A stretch of DNA of 64,000 nt from Desulfarculaceae bacterium (GCA_021737645.1 JAIPDO010000012.1:1-64000); one strand, 5' to 3'; counted from the first letter of the stretch, positions 1-8,756 are shown. Translations and numbers: made by a program. The notes: generated by a model not told the origin, from the letters alone.

Positions 1-852
1 TTCCCAGGTGGGGTTGCTGTTGGTGGCACCAGGCACCTCGCCCGCGCCGCCCAAGCGCCCCCAAGGGGTGTAACGGGGGGCCGCCTTCAGCTTGAAGGCG
101 CCGACCTTGCCGTGGATACCGATCTGTCCGGCCGGAGCCAACACGTTGTCGCTAAACTCGCCGGTTTGCTCCACGGTCATGTAAGCGGCCAACACGTAAG
201 GCTGCCAGGCGCCGCCCTTGTTGAAGGTGTACTGGATGAAACCGCCCTCAGGCACCACGTCGCCGTCCCAGATGGCCTTGGAGGTCATGAAGGGCTGGGG
301 CACCTTGCCGAATTCAAACATGAGGCCCTTTTGGGGCACGAAAGAGGGGGTCCACTTGATGTAGGCGCGGTCCAGGCCCCAGGCGCTGTACTCGCCAAAG
401 TAGTTGCCCATGGTCTGGTTGGTGCTGGTGGCGTCGTCGTTGGCGCCGGTGACCATGCGGAAGCCCAATTCCACGTCGTCGTGGATCTGGCTGCGCACGC
501 CGAAGCGCAGGCGCACCCGGAAACGGTCCTTGCCGCTCTTGGATTTGCCGTTGAGGTCGTCGTAGCTGGTGTGCTCATAGCGAAAACGGGTGTCGCCGTA
601 GAAGGTCATGCGCTCCACCCAGGAAGGCAGCTTGCTGGTGGCGGCCACTTGCACCGCCTGCTGCTGCTGAACTTGGGTGGTCTGAACTTGTTTAAGCTGA
701 CCCTTCATCTCGTTCAGGGTCTGCTCCATCATTTTGATCTTGGCCTCCAGCTCAGCCTGAGTGGCTGCATTGGCCGGAGCCACCGACCAAAAACCGATGG
801 CCATCGTAGCCGCCATAAAAATGGCTCCGGCTACCTTGCCAACTCCTCTCAT
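1..852 (-). CDS. Putative outer-membrane porin, C-terminus cut off by window edge
   Basis: The reading frame stays open from an ATG at 852 (GGAG ribosome site 8 bases upstream) to the window edge, giving 284 N-terminal residues. A signal peptide ending in PANA is followed by a short Gln-rich heptad-like segment (about residues 33-65), typical of the periplasmic coiled coil that precedes a porin barrel. After that come alternating aromatic/charged strands, such as MTFYGDTRFRYE and DRFRVRLRFGVRSQ, typical of 16-18-strand beta-barrels. It would form a diffusion channel in the outer membrane. It lies directly downstream of pstS on the same strand, so a phosphate- or anion-uptake role is possible; that is inference from position only. 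A hairpin between the two genes may separate their transcription. The family call is firm as a porin and weak as to substrate. Confidence 0.75.
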   Translation of the reverse strand, partial: MRGVGKVAGAIFMAATMAIGFWSVAPANAATQAELEAKIKMMEQTLNEMKGQLKQVQTTQVQQQQAVQVAATSKLPSWVERMTFYGDTRFRYEHTSYDDLNGKSKSGKDRFRVRLRFGVRSQIHDDVELGFRMVTGANDDATSTNQTMGNYFGEYSAWGLDRAYIKWTPSFVPQKGLMFEFGKVPQPFMTSKAIWDGDVVPEGGFIQYTFNKGGAWQPYVLAAYMTVEQTGEFSDNVLAPAGQIGIHGKVGAFKLKAAPRYTPWGRLGGAGEVPGATNSNPTWE

Positions 853-922
853 TTAGTTTCTCCTTTCAGGTTCGTTTGGGCGTAACCGGCCGTCCCGGCG
901 GACCGCCGGATTTTGGAATAAG

Positions 923-950
923 GCCTACGGCCCCGCCAAGGGCCGTAGGC
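923..950 (-). terminator. Hairpin between pstS and porin gene
   Basis: A perfect 11-bp inverted repeat (GCCTACGGCCC / GGGCCGTAGGC) with a 6-base loop lies between the pstS stop codon and the porin start. The leftward transcript has only a short U-poor tail (TTATTCC). It may therefore be a weak terminator, or a processing hairpin that lowers porin expression relative to pstS. Confidence 0.5.
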
Positions 951-971
951 TATGTCATTAGTTCGGGGAAG

Positions 972-1805
972 TTATTTGACCGGGACGAAACCTTCTTCTT
1001 TAGCTATCTTTTGGCCCTCGTCGCTCATCACGAAAGCGATGAACTTGGCCACTTGGCCCTTGGGCTCGCCATTGGTGAACATGTACAGGCCGCGGGCGAT
1101 GGGGTAGCTCTTGTCCATGGCGGTCTTGGCGCTGGCGGTCACGCCGCCCACGGTAAGGCCCTTGAGCTTGGAGTTCAGGTAGCCGATGCCCACGTAGCCG
1201 ATGGCGTACTTGTTGCCGGCCACGGCCTGGGCCACGGCGCCGTTACTGGCCTGGAGCTGCGCGTCGGGGCGCACGCGGGCCTTCTTGCCCAGAACCCGCT
1301 TGTTCCACACCTCAAAGGTGCCGCTGGAGCTGTCGCGGCTGATCACCACGAGGGTCTTGTCGTTGCCGCCGACATCTTTCCAGTTCTTGATCTTGCCGGT
1401 GTAGATGGCCTTAAGCTGCTCGATGCTCAGATCCTTGACCGGGTTGGCCGGGTTGACCACCGGCACGATGCAGTCCAGGGCCACGGTGAATTTCTTGGGG
1501 CTTACACCTTTTTCCTTGGCCAGCTTGATTTCTTTTTTCTTCATGTCGCGGCTGGCGTCGCCGATGTCGGCGGTGCCGTCGATCACGGACTTGATGCCGT
1601 CGCCGCTGCCGGTGCCGGCCACGCTCATGCGCACGCCGGGGTTTTTCTTCATGTAGACTTCGGCCGCTTTCTGGGCGATGGGCAGCACGGTGGTGGAACC
1701 GGTGATGGTGATGGAGTCGCCAGCCTGAGCGGCGGTGCCGCCCATAAGCATGGCCGCGCCCAGGGCCAGACCCAACAGGCCTTTAGCCAAATTGCCTTTT
1801 TTCAT
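972..1805 (-). CDS. pstS: Phosphate ABC transporter substrate-binding protein PstS
   Basis: This is a periplasmic phosphate-binding protein of 277 residues. The start at 1805 is chosen because a strong GGAGGAAAG site lies 9 bases upstream and the signal peptide (MKKGNLAKG... to AQAGD) begins there; a longer frame reaches 1856. Hallmarks are ITGSTTVLPIAQ near the mature N-terminus, the phosphate-contacting GTGSGDGI loop, DIGDASRDMK, and SRDSSSGTFEVW. No pstC, pstA, pstB, phoU or phoB is seen downstream; instead a porin follows. A Pho-box-like direct repeat sits about 100 bp upstream. The compact length and motifs fit the short PstS subfamily common in anaerobes. Confidence in family is high. 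Its partners must lie outside the window. Confidence 0.93.
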   Translation of the reverse strand: MKKGNLAKGLLGLALGAAMLMGGTAAQAGDSITITGSTTVLPIAQKAAEVYMKKNPGVRMSVAGTGSGDGIKSVIDGTADIGDASRDMKKKEIKLAKEKGVSPKKFTVALDCIVPVVNPANPVKDLSIEQLKAIYTGKIKNWKDVGGNDKTLVVISRDSSSGTFEVWNKRVLGKKARVRPDAQLQASNGAVAQAVAGNKYAIGYVGIGYLNSKLKGLTVGGVTASAKTAMDKSYPIARGLYMFTNGEPKGQVAKFIAFVMSDEGQKIAKEEGFVPVK

Positions 1806-1900
1806 TGCTTGTCTTTCCTCCTTGAGTCCTTGTTTATGCGACCGTGCTCCGTGCACGGCTTTAAACGCTTGCTTCTTGACCAGGATGTTAGTGGTGGCTT

Positions 1901-1918
1901 GTTACGTCTCGGTGACGC
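1901..1918 (-). promoter_or_regulatory. Candidate Pho box upstream of pstS
   Basis: Read on the minus strand, two 7-base units, GCGTCAC and ACGTAAC, are separated by 4 bases. This gives the 11-bp period of PhoB boxes (consensus CTGTCAT-N4-CTGTCAT). A TAACAT hexamer follows about 10 bases downstream, where Pho-class promoters place the -10. The match to consensus is partial, so this is a weak call supported mainly by its place in front of pstS. Confidence 0.35.
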
Positions 1919-2098
1919 ACCGTAGACAATTAGCCGACATCCCCCCGAGGCAGGTGTGCAATAGCCGAGTGATTTGTGGGGATAGACGGGCGTCGGGCGA
2001 AAGCTTTCTTCCCGGCGCGGAACCTGATACGCTTCGCCCACGGGGCGGTAGTCCGGCTGCTATAATGCACAGCGAAGCCCAGGCGACAAGGAGGTAGC

Positions 2099-3130
2099 GT
2101 GAACCCAGAGGAGCTGCACGGCAGGTTGGTGGACGGAGCGCCCAGCGAGGAGGACCAGGCTCTGGAGAGCCTGAGGCCCTCTTCCCTGGACGAATACGTG
2201 GGCCAAGCCGAGGCCAAGGCCAACCTCAAGGTGTTCATCACCGCCGCCCGCCAGCGGGGCGAGGCCCTGGACCATGTGCTGTTGCACGGCCATCCCGGCC
2301 TGGGCAAGACCACCCTGGCCCATATCCTGGCCTCGGAGATGGAGGTGGGCATCACCGCCACCAGCGGCCCGGTTATGGAGCGGGCCGGGGACCTGGCCGC
2401 CATCCTCACCAACCTGGAAGAGCGCGACGTGCTGTTCGTGGACGAGATACACCGCCTCAACCACGTGGTGGAGGAGGTGCTCTATCCGGCCATGGAGGAC
2501 TTCCACCTGGACCTGGTGATCGGCGCGGGGCCCAGCGCCCGCACCGTCAAACTTGACCTGCCCCCCTTCACCCTGGTGGGGGCCACCACCCGCGTGGGCC
2601 TCCTCACCCCGCCGCTGCGCGACCGCTTCGGGGTGCAGCTAAGGGTGGACTTTTACACCGTGGAGGAACTGGCCCAGATCGTCACCCGCTCGGCCCGCAT
2701 CCTGGGCCTGGCCATGGACGCCGCCGGGGCCGCCGAGATAGCCCGGCGCAGCCGCTCCACCCCGCGGGTGGCCAACCGTTTGCTCAAAAGAGTGCGCGAT
2801 TTTGCCCAGGTGGAGGGCGGGGGCAAGGTGGACCAGGAGATGGCCGACTACGCCCTGAACCGTCTTGGGGTGGACACCACCGGCCTGGACCGCCTGGATC
2901 GGGAGCTCTTGCACACCATCGCCGTAAAGTTCGACGGCGGGCCGGTGGGGCTGAACACCCTGGCCGCAGCGGTGGGCGAGGAGGCCCATACTATAGAAGA
3001 GGTCTACGAGCCCTATCTCATCCAGCAGGGCTATATCAAGCGCACCCCCGCCGGGCGGGTGGCGACGCCACGTGCCTACGAGCATCTAGATCTGCGGCCC
3101 AGTAATAGTGCCCAAAAAAGACTATTCTAG
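2099..3130 (+). CDS. ruvB: Holliday junction branch migration helicase RuvB
   Basis: RuvB is the hexameric AAA+ motor that, with RuvA, drives branch migration of Holliday junctions during recombinational repair. At 343 residues the length is normal. Walker [10 protein letters not shown] is at 64-72, Walker [10 protein letters not shown] at 111-119, sensor 1 GATTR at 161-165, and the arginine-finger segment LRDRFG follows. The C-terminal winged helix (about 255-330) contains the usual DRELLHTI and [10 protein letters not shown] motifs. The start is GTG, 5 bases after AAGGAGG; a TATAAT hexamer lies at 2061-2066. ruvA and ruvC are not adjacent, unlike the common ruvCAB order. The next gene, a YprB-type exonuclease, starts 18 bases downstream and is probably cotranscribed. 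Confidence 0.97.
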   Translation: MNPEELHGRLVDGAPSEEDQALESLRPSSLDEYVGQAEAKANLKVFITAARQRGEALDHVLLHGHPGLGKTTLAHILASEMEVGITATSGPVMERAGDLAAILTNLEERDVLFVDEIHRLNHVVEEVLYPAMEDFHLDLVIGAGPSARTVKLDLPPFTLVGATTRVGLLTPPLRDRFGVQLRVDFYTVEELAQIVTRSARILGLAMDAAGAAEIARRSRSTPRVANRLLKRVRDFAQVEGGGKVDQEMADYALNRLGVDTTGLDRLDRELLHTIAVKFDGGPVGLNTLAAAVGEEAHTIEEVYEPYLIQQGYIKRTPAGRVATPRAYEHLDLRPSNSAQKRLF

Positions 3131-3148
3131 AGAGCGCCGCCTGAGCTG

Positions 3149-3901
3149 ATGCTGACCCGAACCTTCCTCCATATCCCCAGCGTGGGCCCCAAGCGCGAGT
3201 TGTCCTTGTGGAAAGACGGGATTGCCACTTGGCAGGACTTCCTGGAGCGCGGCGAGTCCCTGGCCCCCCGCCAGGTGTACAACCTGGGCCGCCCCATCAT
3301 AGAGCGCAACCTGGCCGCCCTGGAGCGTCCCGGTGGCCTGGCCGAGCTGGCCGCGGCCATTCCTCCGGCCGAGCACTGGCGCTTCTGGCCCCGCTATTCC
3401 CGGGTGGCCTATCTGGACATCGAGACCGGCGGCGACCCCGATGACTTTGGCGGCATCACCGTGGTGGGGGTGTACGACGGCATGGAGGTGACCCAGTACG
3501 TGGCCGGGGTGAACCTGCACGAGGCGGGCCAGGCCCTGGCGGGCTACGAGGTGGTGGTCAGCTTCGCGGGATCGAGCTTCGACGTGCCGGTGCTCAAAGG
3601 CGCTTTCGCCAACTTCATGGTGCCGCCGGTGCACATCGATCTGCGCTGGGTGCTCAGGCGCCTGGGGCACAAGGGCGGGCTCAAGCGCATCGAAAAGCGC
3701 CTGGGCATTTCCCGCCCCGAGGAAGTGGGCGACATGGGCGGCTTAATGGCGGTGATGCTCTGGCAGGACCACCTGGCCGGGGACCCCGACGCCCTGAGGA
3801 CCCTTTTGCAATACAATGCCTGCGACATCGTGAACCTGGAGCCGCTGCTCAATATGGCGGTGGAGGGGCTAAGGGAACAACTTATGGGGCGGTTGGGGTA
3901 G
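3149..3901 (+). CDS. YprB-type RNase H-like exonuclease domain protein
   Basis: This is a 250-residue protein with an RNase H-fold 3'-5' exonuclease domain of the YprB/RNase_H_2 type. Acidic catalytic motifs are visible: YLDIET (Asp90, Glu92), the SFAGSSFDVPVL segment (ExoII-like Asp near 145), and NACDIVNL near the C-terminus (ExoIII-like Asp). The N-terminal 70 residues contain a helical LWKDGIATWQDFLERG segment seen in this family. The role is probably trimming of nucleic acid ends. Closeness to ruvB suggests DNA repair or recombination, but this is inference. It ends shortly before a bidirectional terminator. Confidence 0.8.
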   Translation: MLTRTFLHIPSVGPKRELSLWKDGIATWQDFLERGESLAPRQVYNLGRPIIERNLAALERPGGLAELAAAIPPAEHWRFWPRYSRVAYLDIETGGDPDDFGGITVVGVYDGMEVTQYVAGVNLHEAGQALAGYEVVVSFAGSSFDVPVLKGAFANFMVPPVHIDLRWVLRRLGHKGGLKRIEKRLGISRPEEVGDMGGLMAVMLWQDHLAGDPDALRTLLQYNACDIVNLEPLLNMAVEGLREQLMGRLG

Positions 3902-3950
3902 GGCGGGGAGAAACCCAGCCCCTACACGGCTCATTCAGACAATCGCGTAG

Positions 3951-3977
3951 GTTGGGTAGAGCGAAGCGAAACCCAAC
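3951..3977. repeat. GTTGGGT...ACCCAAC hairpin element
   Basis: A 7-bp inverted repeat (GTTGGGT / ACCCAAC) encloses AGAGCGAAGCGAA and is preceded by GCGTAG. Short elements of this form, with a GCGAAGCG core, recur in intergenic DNA of many unrelated bacteria. Only this one copy was noticed in the window. Confidence 0.5.
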
Positions 3978-3990
3978 AATTCCTCCAAAT

Positions 3991-4026
3991 AAAAAGGCGG
4001 CCGGGCACCAACCCGGCCGCCTTTTA
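3991..4026. terminator. Bidirectional rho-independent terminator
   Basis: A 10-bp GC stem GGCGGCCGGG / CCCGGCCGCC with loop CACCAA is flanked by AAAAA on the left and TTTT on the right. It can end transcription of the rightward ruvB-yprB pair and of the leftward hydrolase gene that stops at 4041. Confidence 0.9.
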
Positions 4027-4040
4027 TTGCCTAGACTTGC

Positions 4041-5129
4041 CTACTTAACCAAACCCGTCACGTCGGTGAAGCGCGGCCCGGAGTTGATGGGTATGCGCTG
4101 CAACTTCTTGGCGTCCAAATCCAGCTTGTTCATGTCCACCACCTTGGGGGTCAGGTTGTCATAGGTGGAGAAGTAGAACTTCAAGTTCTTCAGGTCGCAG
4201 GCGTCCATCCACTCGGTGATGTCGTAGCCCACCTTGCCGTCTTTGTAGGCGCGGGCCATGCCCTTGCTGATGAAAAAGGAGTCCAGCAGGCGCAGGGCGC
4301 TCATCACCGCCTCCTCGCCGTTGGGGGAGGGCAACACCGCCTGGGAGAAGGCCACCGCCCGAATCAGGCGCGAGGGCGGGGTCACGTCGCCGGGCAGGCC
4401 CAGCATGCCCGAGCCCTGGCCGGTGGGATAGATGCTGAAGTTCTTGAGGTCCAGTTGGGGCACGTTGTTGGCCGAGAGGTTCACGTAGTTGCGCAGGTTC
4501 ATCATGTGCCAGTCAAAGGTGGGCGCGTTGGTGATGACTCCCAAGGGGTCATCGTACATGTGCAGCTTGCCGTCCACGTACTCCACCACCATGCTGTTAC
4601 CCTGTTTGTCGGTCACGATGTAGTGTATGCCCAGGGGGCCGGGGCCCATCTGGGCCAGGGAGGCGGGCCACACCTTCACCTTGGGCAGGGCGGCCTTCAC
4701 TTGGGCCACGCTCTCGAAGTTGGTGAGAATCCACACCGAGACCTCCCAGGGAGCCAGGCACTTAGCCTGGTCCGCTGGAGCGGCCTCGGGATACTTGGCG
4801 AAACCGGTGAAGTAGAACATGCCCGCGGCCAGGCCCTTTTCGTTCATGCCGTCGGCCAGGGCGGTGAGGCCGAAGGCGTCCATGCCCATGGCGGCATACT
4901 TGGCCTTCCACTTCAAACCAGGCTTGTTCCCCGGACCGGTGGCGGATATGGCGTAGCCGCGCGGGATGATGAGCACCTGGGACTGTAGATCAATCCCGAA
5001 CTCCATGGTGCGGGCGTGGACCACCGCGCCGTCCTGGGCATGGATGGTGATACCGGTGCAGGCGGCCGCAGGGACCACCGCCAGGATGGCGGCAGCCGCC
5101 ACCCCCAATAGGAAACCTAAGAATTTCAT
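4041..5129 (-). CDS. Secreted choloylglycine hydrolase-family (Ntn) amidase
   Basis: This is a linear amide C-N hydrolase of the choloylglycine hydrolase/penicillin V acylase family (N-terminal nucleophile fold), 362 residues. A signal peptide MKFLGFLLGV...VPAAA precedes Cys24 in the motif CTGITIHAQDG. Cleavage there would expose the catalytic N-terminal cysteine. Further family landmarks are RTMEFGID (Arg near 40), GMNEKGLAAG, and NAPTFDWH. The substrate could be an N-acyl amino acid, a bile-salt-like amide or an acyl-homoserine lactone; it cannot be read from sequence. The export signal places it in the periplasm. It stands alone, with a terminator just downstream. Confidence 0.85.
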   Translation of the reverse strand: MKFLGFLLGVAAAAILAVVPAAACTGITIHAQDGAVVHARTMEFGIDLQSQVLIIPRGYAISATGPGNKPGLKWKAKYAAMGMDAFGLTALADGMNEKGLAAGMFYFTGFAKYPEAAPADQAKCLAPWEVSVWILTNFESVAQVKAALPKVKVWPASLAQMGPGPLGIHYIVTDKQGNSMVVEYVDGKLHMYDDPLGVITNAPTFDWHMMNLRNYVNLSANNVPQLDLKNFSIYPTGQGSGMLGLPGDVTPPSRLIRAVAFSQAVLPSPNGEEAVMSALRLLDSFFISKGMARAYKDGKVGYDITEWMDACDLKNLKFYFSTYDNLTPKVVDMNKLDLDAKKLQRIPINSGPRFTDVTGLVK

Positions 5130-5231
5130 GCGTACCTCTATGATGATTTAGGTGAAAACAAGCGGCGAGGGGGGCGCCGATTACTGACCATTATTCTGAG
5201 CCCATTGGGTCCATCAGGCAAGCAGCCTGTG

Positions 5232-6086
5232 TTAATCCATCCCGTTTTGGTCGCTCACCAGCCATGCATGGTAATGCGCGTCTTTTTTCATGCCCACCCC
5301 CACCCCGCCCTTGTCCAGGTACAGGGCCATGGCCCAGTCATGGTCATAGCCGCTGGTGGTGGCCGACCAGTACTGGGGCTGCAAATCGCGGAAAGGAGCC
5401 TCGGGGTCCAGGGCCAAGAAGGCGCGGCCCGCGTCCACCATAAGCTCCAACTCGGCTATGGTCGGCAGCCGCCAGCCGTGCAGCCCGCCCAGGCCCGCGG
5501 CGTCGGCTTCCTCGGCCAGCTCAACGGCCCGGAACCAGTTCACCGGGCCGGGGGCCAGGTCCGCGCATTTGCTCCAGGTCAGGCCGCCGAGGCGCTCACG
5601 CACCCTTTGGCCCCGCGCCTCCCAGCGCGGCTGGGGCCAGGGGATGCCGCTGGAGGCCTCCGGCCCGCCGGTGACCGGCAGCACATGGCTCTCTCCCCGC
5701 ACCGGCCACACGTAGTAGGAGCGCCCCTTGTCGCCAAAAAACATGCGCCCGCCCTCGGCGTGCACATACCAGGCGTAGGCCGGGTTGGCCGCGTAGGGGG
5801 TGGCGCTCCAATACCAGGCCAGCTCCACCTCGGTGAAGGGGTGGCCTTTGGGCAGTGCGGGGTTGGCCTGGGCGTAGTCCATGAGCGAGAAAAGCTCGCG
5901 GCGGTTGGGAAGGCGCCAGTCGCGGAAGCCCAGATGCTCGCCCTGGTTCAGCCCGGCCACGTAGTCCTGGGCCTCGTCCCAAAACAGGGGCCAGCCCGCC
6001 GGGTTGGCCGAGCGGCTCCATACCAGGCCGGTGGCCTGGTCGCCCACCGTCTCCCCCTGCGAGATAAAGCGTTGCCCACGGGACAT
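5232..6086 (-). CDS. Protein with two DUF1566 (Lcl-like) repeats
   Basis: 284 residues made of two copies of the DUF1566/Lcl C-terminal domain. The first copy (about 17-140) has the WRLPNRRELFSLMD and YWSATPYAANPAYAWYV motifs. The second (about 175-280) has GWRLPTIAELELMVD and YWSATTSGYDHDWAM. This beta-rich fold is related to FGE-sulfatase/C-type-lectin-like modules and is often found in exported or surface proteins. No signal peptide is obvious at this start. Function is unknown. It follows the hydrolase gene on the same strand, with about 100 bases between them. Confidence 0.8.
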   Translation of the reverse strand: MSRGQRFISQGETVGDQATGLVWSRSANPAGWPLFWDEAQDYVAGLNQGEHLGFRDWRLPNRRELFSLMDYAQANPALPKGHPFTEVELAWYWSATPYAANPAYAWYVHAEGGRMFFGDKGRSYYVWPVRGESHVLPVTGGPEASSGIPWPQPRWEARGQRVRERLGGLTWSKCADLAPGPVNWFRAVELAEEADAAGLGGLHGWRLPTIAELELMVDAGRAFLALDPEAPFRDLQPQYWSATTSGYDHDWAMALYLDKGGVGVGMKKDAHYHAWLVSDQNGMD

Positions 6087-6207
6087 GGCCTGGCCGATTT
6101 CCTCCCGGTTAACGCGGGGCTAGGTTCCAGCACCGCAATACGCTACAATGGCGGCTGGGGGTTATGATAACACCCCCGAGCAACCCAGGACCGGAGAGAA
6201 CTTGGCC

Positions 6208-6777
6208 GTGCCTTTGACCGTGCGCGCAATATTCGCCGCTTGCCTGATTTTGGGCTTGGCCTGGGCCGTGGGTATCGGCTGCGGTTCGGAACAAAAGCCG
6301 GTGAGTAAAAAGGCCGCCGAGTTCCGCACCAGGGCCTTGAGCCTGCTGGTCAACGCCAAAAAACGCCTGGGTCCCCTGGCATCCCAAGACAAGCAGGACC
6401 AGTTGCGCCAGGCCATGCGCGATCTGTACAAGGACTCGGTGGCCAACAATCAGGCCCTGCCCTGCGGGGTGGGGATCTTAGGCGACAACGGCAAGGCGCT
6501 CATGGCCGCGTTCCCCGACCCCAAGGCCAAGGGCGGCTTGATGGTGGTTGACGGCGGCAAGGACTACTCCCAGTACGACAAGGTCAAACAAGCGATAAAT
6601 TCTCGGGGCAACGCCCACTTCACCCTTTACACCAGTGACGGTGCGGTTTACATGATATGCTCTCCCCTGAATGAAAACAGGCGCACCGGCGCGATATGCC
6701 TGGCCTTCTTCGAAGTAACCCTGCGCGACGAGTTGGGGGTTAGCGATGAGGACTTCGCGTCTTTGAACTTCAACTGA
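6208..6777 (+). CDS. Hypothetical lipoprotein, possible cache/PAS-like sensor fold
   Basis: 189 residues if read from a GTG at 6208, which has GGAGAG 9 bases upstream. Translation from there gives a short N-region, a hydrophobic stretch (IFAACLILGLAWAV) and a lipobox-like VGIGC. An ATG at 6148 lacks a ribosome site and overlaps a TATGAT promoter-like hexamer (6163-6168), so I prefer the later start. The mature part contains GVGILGDNGKALMAAFPD and TGAICLAFFEVTLRDELG, reminiscent of a single-cache or PAS-like sensory fold; that is a weak inference. It ends 35 bases before the Mla operon and could be cotranscribed with it. Confidence 0.6.
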   Translation: MPLTVRAIFAACLILGLAWAVGIGCGSEQKPVSKKAAEFRTRALSLLVNAKKRLGPLASQDKQDQLRQAMRDLYKDSVANNQALPCGVGILGDNGKALMAAFPDPKAKGGLMVVDGGKDYSQYDKVKQAINSRGNAHFTLYTSDGAVYMICSPLNENRRTGAICLAFFEVTLRDELGVSDEDFASLNFN

Positions 6778-6812
6778 ATCCGCCATAAGTTGCAGCAAAC
6801 TCCGGCGAGGCG

Positions 6813-7955
6813 ATGACCCATAAGAAAGACATGCTCAGTTTTCAGGCCGTTGTGCAAGGGGAGGGCGCGGACAGGACGTTGAACCTCTCCGGTCGCCTGG
6901 ACGTCTACGCCACCGACCTGTTGGTCGACCAGTTCAAGCAGATCGCCGCCACCACCGGCCTCAAGTCCCTCACCGTGGATATGAGCCAAGTGGCCTACCT
7001 GGACACCGGCGGGGTCATGGCCCTGAACGTGTTGCAGCAGCAGGCCGCCGAGGCCAAGGTGCGGGTGACCATGTTGGGCGTGAGCCAGCAGGCGCAGGGG
7101 ATGATGGATATCATCCACTTCGACGAGCTCAAGCCCCTGCCCCCCAAGCCCAAGCGCTCCCCCGGCGGCTTGGCGGGAGCCATAGGCAAGGCCACCTTCG
7201 ACCTGATAGACGATATCGCTGATGTCATCGGTTTCGTGGGCACCTTGTTCATGGCCCTGGGCCGGGTCATTCGGCGACCCCGCTCCCTGCGCTGGGGAGA
7301 TACCGAGCTCTACATGGAGCAGGTGGGGGTGGACGGCCTGCCCATCGTGGGGCTCATCAGTTTTCTTTTGGGGCTGATCATGGCCTTCATGAGCGCCATC
7401 CAGCTCAAGAACTTCGGGGCCAACATCTACGTGGCCGACCTGGTGGCCCTGGCCATGGTGCGTGAGCTGGGGCCCATCATGACCGCCGTGCTGGTGGCCG
7501 GGCGCTCGGGCAGCGCCTTTGCCGCCGAGATAGGCACCATGATCGTTCGCGAGGAGGTGGAGGCCCTGGAGGTGATGGGCTTCGACCCGCCCACCTTCCT
7601 GGCCCTGCCGCGCATCGTGGCCATGATTCTAATGATGCCCCTGCTCATCGTGTTCTCGGACCTCCTGGCCATTTCCGGCGGCCTGGTCATCGGGGTCACC
7701 TACCTGGACCTCAGCGTCTATGGCTACGTGCAGCAGACCATGGGGGCCCTGGCGGTGAGCGATATCCTATTGGGCGCTTTCAAGGGGGTGATCTTCGCCT
7801 TCTTGATCGGCGGCATCGGCTGCCAGCGGGGCTTCACCGCCCAGGGCGGGGCCGAAGCGGTGGGGCGGGTTACCACCTCGGCGGTGGTGGCCGGTATTTT
7901 CTTGATAGTGGTGTGCGACAGCATCTTCGCCGTCGTGCAGTACTACTTCCTCTAG
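6813..7955 (+). CDS. mlaE: MlaE-family ABC permease with N-terminal STAS domain
   Basis: This is the inner-membrane permease of an Mla-type phospholipid transporter, 380 residues. Residues 1-105 form a STAS domain (NLSGRLDVYATD, LTVDMSQVAYLDTGGVMAL). The rest is the MlaE/DUF140 permease with about five membrane segments and the family signature VRELGPIMTAVLVAGRSGSAFAAEIGTM. In E. coli the STAS protein is the separate MlaB; here it is fused, a known variant in Proteobacteria. mlaF follows 10 bases later, then mlaD and a lipoprotein, so the operon encodes a complete inner-membrane complex that keeps outer-membrane lipid asymmetry or moves lipids. Confidence 0.93.
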   Translation: MTHKKDMLSFQAVVQGEGADRTLNLSGRLDVYATDLLVDQFKQIAATTGLKSLTVDMSQVAYLDTGGVMALNVLQQQAAEAKVRVTMLGVSQQAQGMMDIIHFDELKPLPPKPKRSPGGLAGAIGKATFDLIDDIADVIGFVGTLFMALGRVIRRPRSLRWGDTELYMEQVGVDGLPIVGLISFLLGLIMAFMSAIQLKNFGANIYVADLVALAMVRELGPIMTAVLVAGRSGSAFAAEIGTMIVREEVEALEVMGFDPPTFLALPRIVAMILMMPLLIVFSDLLAISGGLVIGVTYLDLSVYGYVQQTMGALAVSDILLGAFKGVIFAFLIGGIGCQRGFTAQGGAEAVGRVTTSAVVAGIFLIVVCDSIFAVVQYYFL

Positions 7956-7965
7956 GAGCCTGGAC

Positions 7966-8748
7966 GTGGAACCGCTTGTCACCACAGAAGCGCCCCCGGC
8001 GGCCAAGCCCATCGTGGTCAAGGATCTGACCCTGGGCTACGGCCGCGAGCCCATCCTCACGGATGTTAACCTGGAGGTGGAGCCCGGCGAGATCGTGGTC
8101 ATCGCCGGGGGCAGCGGCTGCGGAAAATCCACCCTGCTCAAGGGCCTGGTGGGGCTGCTGACTCCCATCAAGGGCCAGGTGTGGCTGGAGGGCCTGGAGG
8201 TGACCAGCGCCGACGAAAAGGTTCTCAGTCAGGTGCGCCGCAAGATCGGGGTGGCCTTCCAGGGCGGGGCCCTGTTCGGCTCCATGACCCTGGCCGAAAA
8301 CGTGGACCTGGCCCTGGCCGACACCGCCCGATTGAGCAAGGATGTCCGCCAGGTGCTGGTGCGGCTCAAGCTGGCGGTGGTGGATTTGGACGGCTATGAG
8401 GCGTACTACCCCTCGGAGATTTCCGGCGGCATGCAAAAGCGGGCGGGCCTGGCCCGGGCCATGGCCCTGGACCCCACGATTTTGTTTTTTGACGAGCCCA
8501 GCGCCGGTCTGGACCCCATCACCAGCGCCGAGCTGGACCAGACCATACTCAAGATCAACCACGCCTTGGGCACCACCATGGTGGTGGTGACCCATGAGCT
8601 CAATTCCATTTACACCATCGCCCACCGGGTTATTATGCTGGATAAGAGCGATAAGGGGATCATTGCGGTAGGGCCACCCACGGATTTGCGCGACAAGTCC
8701 AGCGACCCCAGGGTGAGCGACTTTTTTCACCGCAGACCCCGGAACTGA
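7966..8748 (+). CDS. mlaF: Mla-type ABC transporter ATP-binding protein
   Basis: 260-residue ATPase of the MlaF family. Walker A GGSGCGKST is at 48-56, Q-loop FQGGALFGSMT near 98-108, signature ISGGMQKR at 152-159, Walker B ILFFDEP at 172-178, D-loop SAGLDP and switch histidine TH near 207. The FQGGALF and AGLDPI strings are typical of MlaF/Ttg2A. It powers the MlaE permease encoded just upstream. The GTG start at 7966 is preceded by TAGGAG, which overlaps the mlaE stop, so translation is probably coupled. Confidence 0.95.
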   Translation: MEPLVTTEAPPAAKPIVVKDLTLGYGREPILTDVNLEVEPGEIVVIAGGSGCGKSTLLKGLVGLLTPIKGQVWLEGLEVTSADEKVLSQVRRKIGVAFQGGALFGSMTLAENVDLALADTARLSKDVRQVLVRLKLAVVDLDGYEAYYPSEISGGMQKRAGLARAMALDPTILFFDEPSAGLDPITSAELDQTILKINHALGTTMVVVTHELNSIYTIAHRVIMLDKSDKGIIAVGPPTDLRDKSSDPRVSDFFHRRPRN

Positions 8749-8756
8749 GAGGAGCC

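Noticed and set aside
6148-6207. Earlier ATG for the lipoprotein gene
   Set aside because: No ribosome site, it overlaps a promoter-like TATGAT, and it would bury the lipoprotein signal; the GTG at 6208 fits better.
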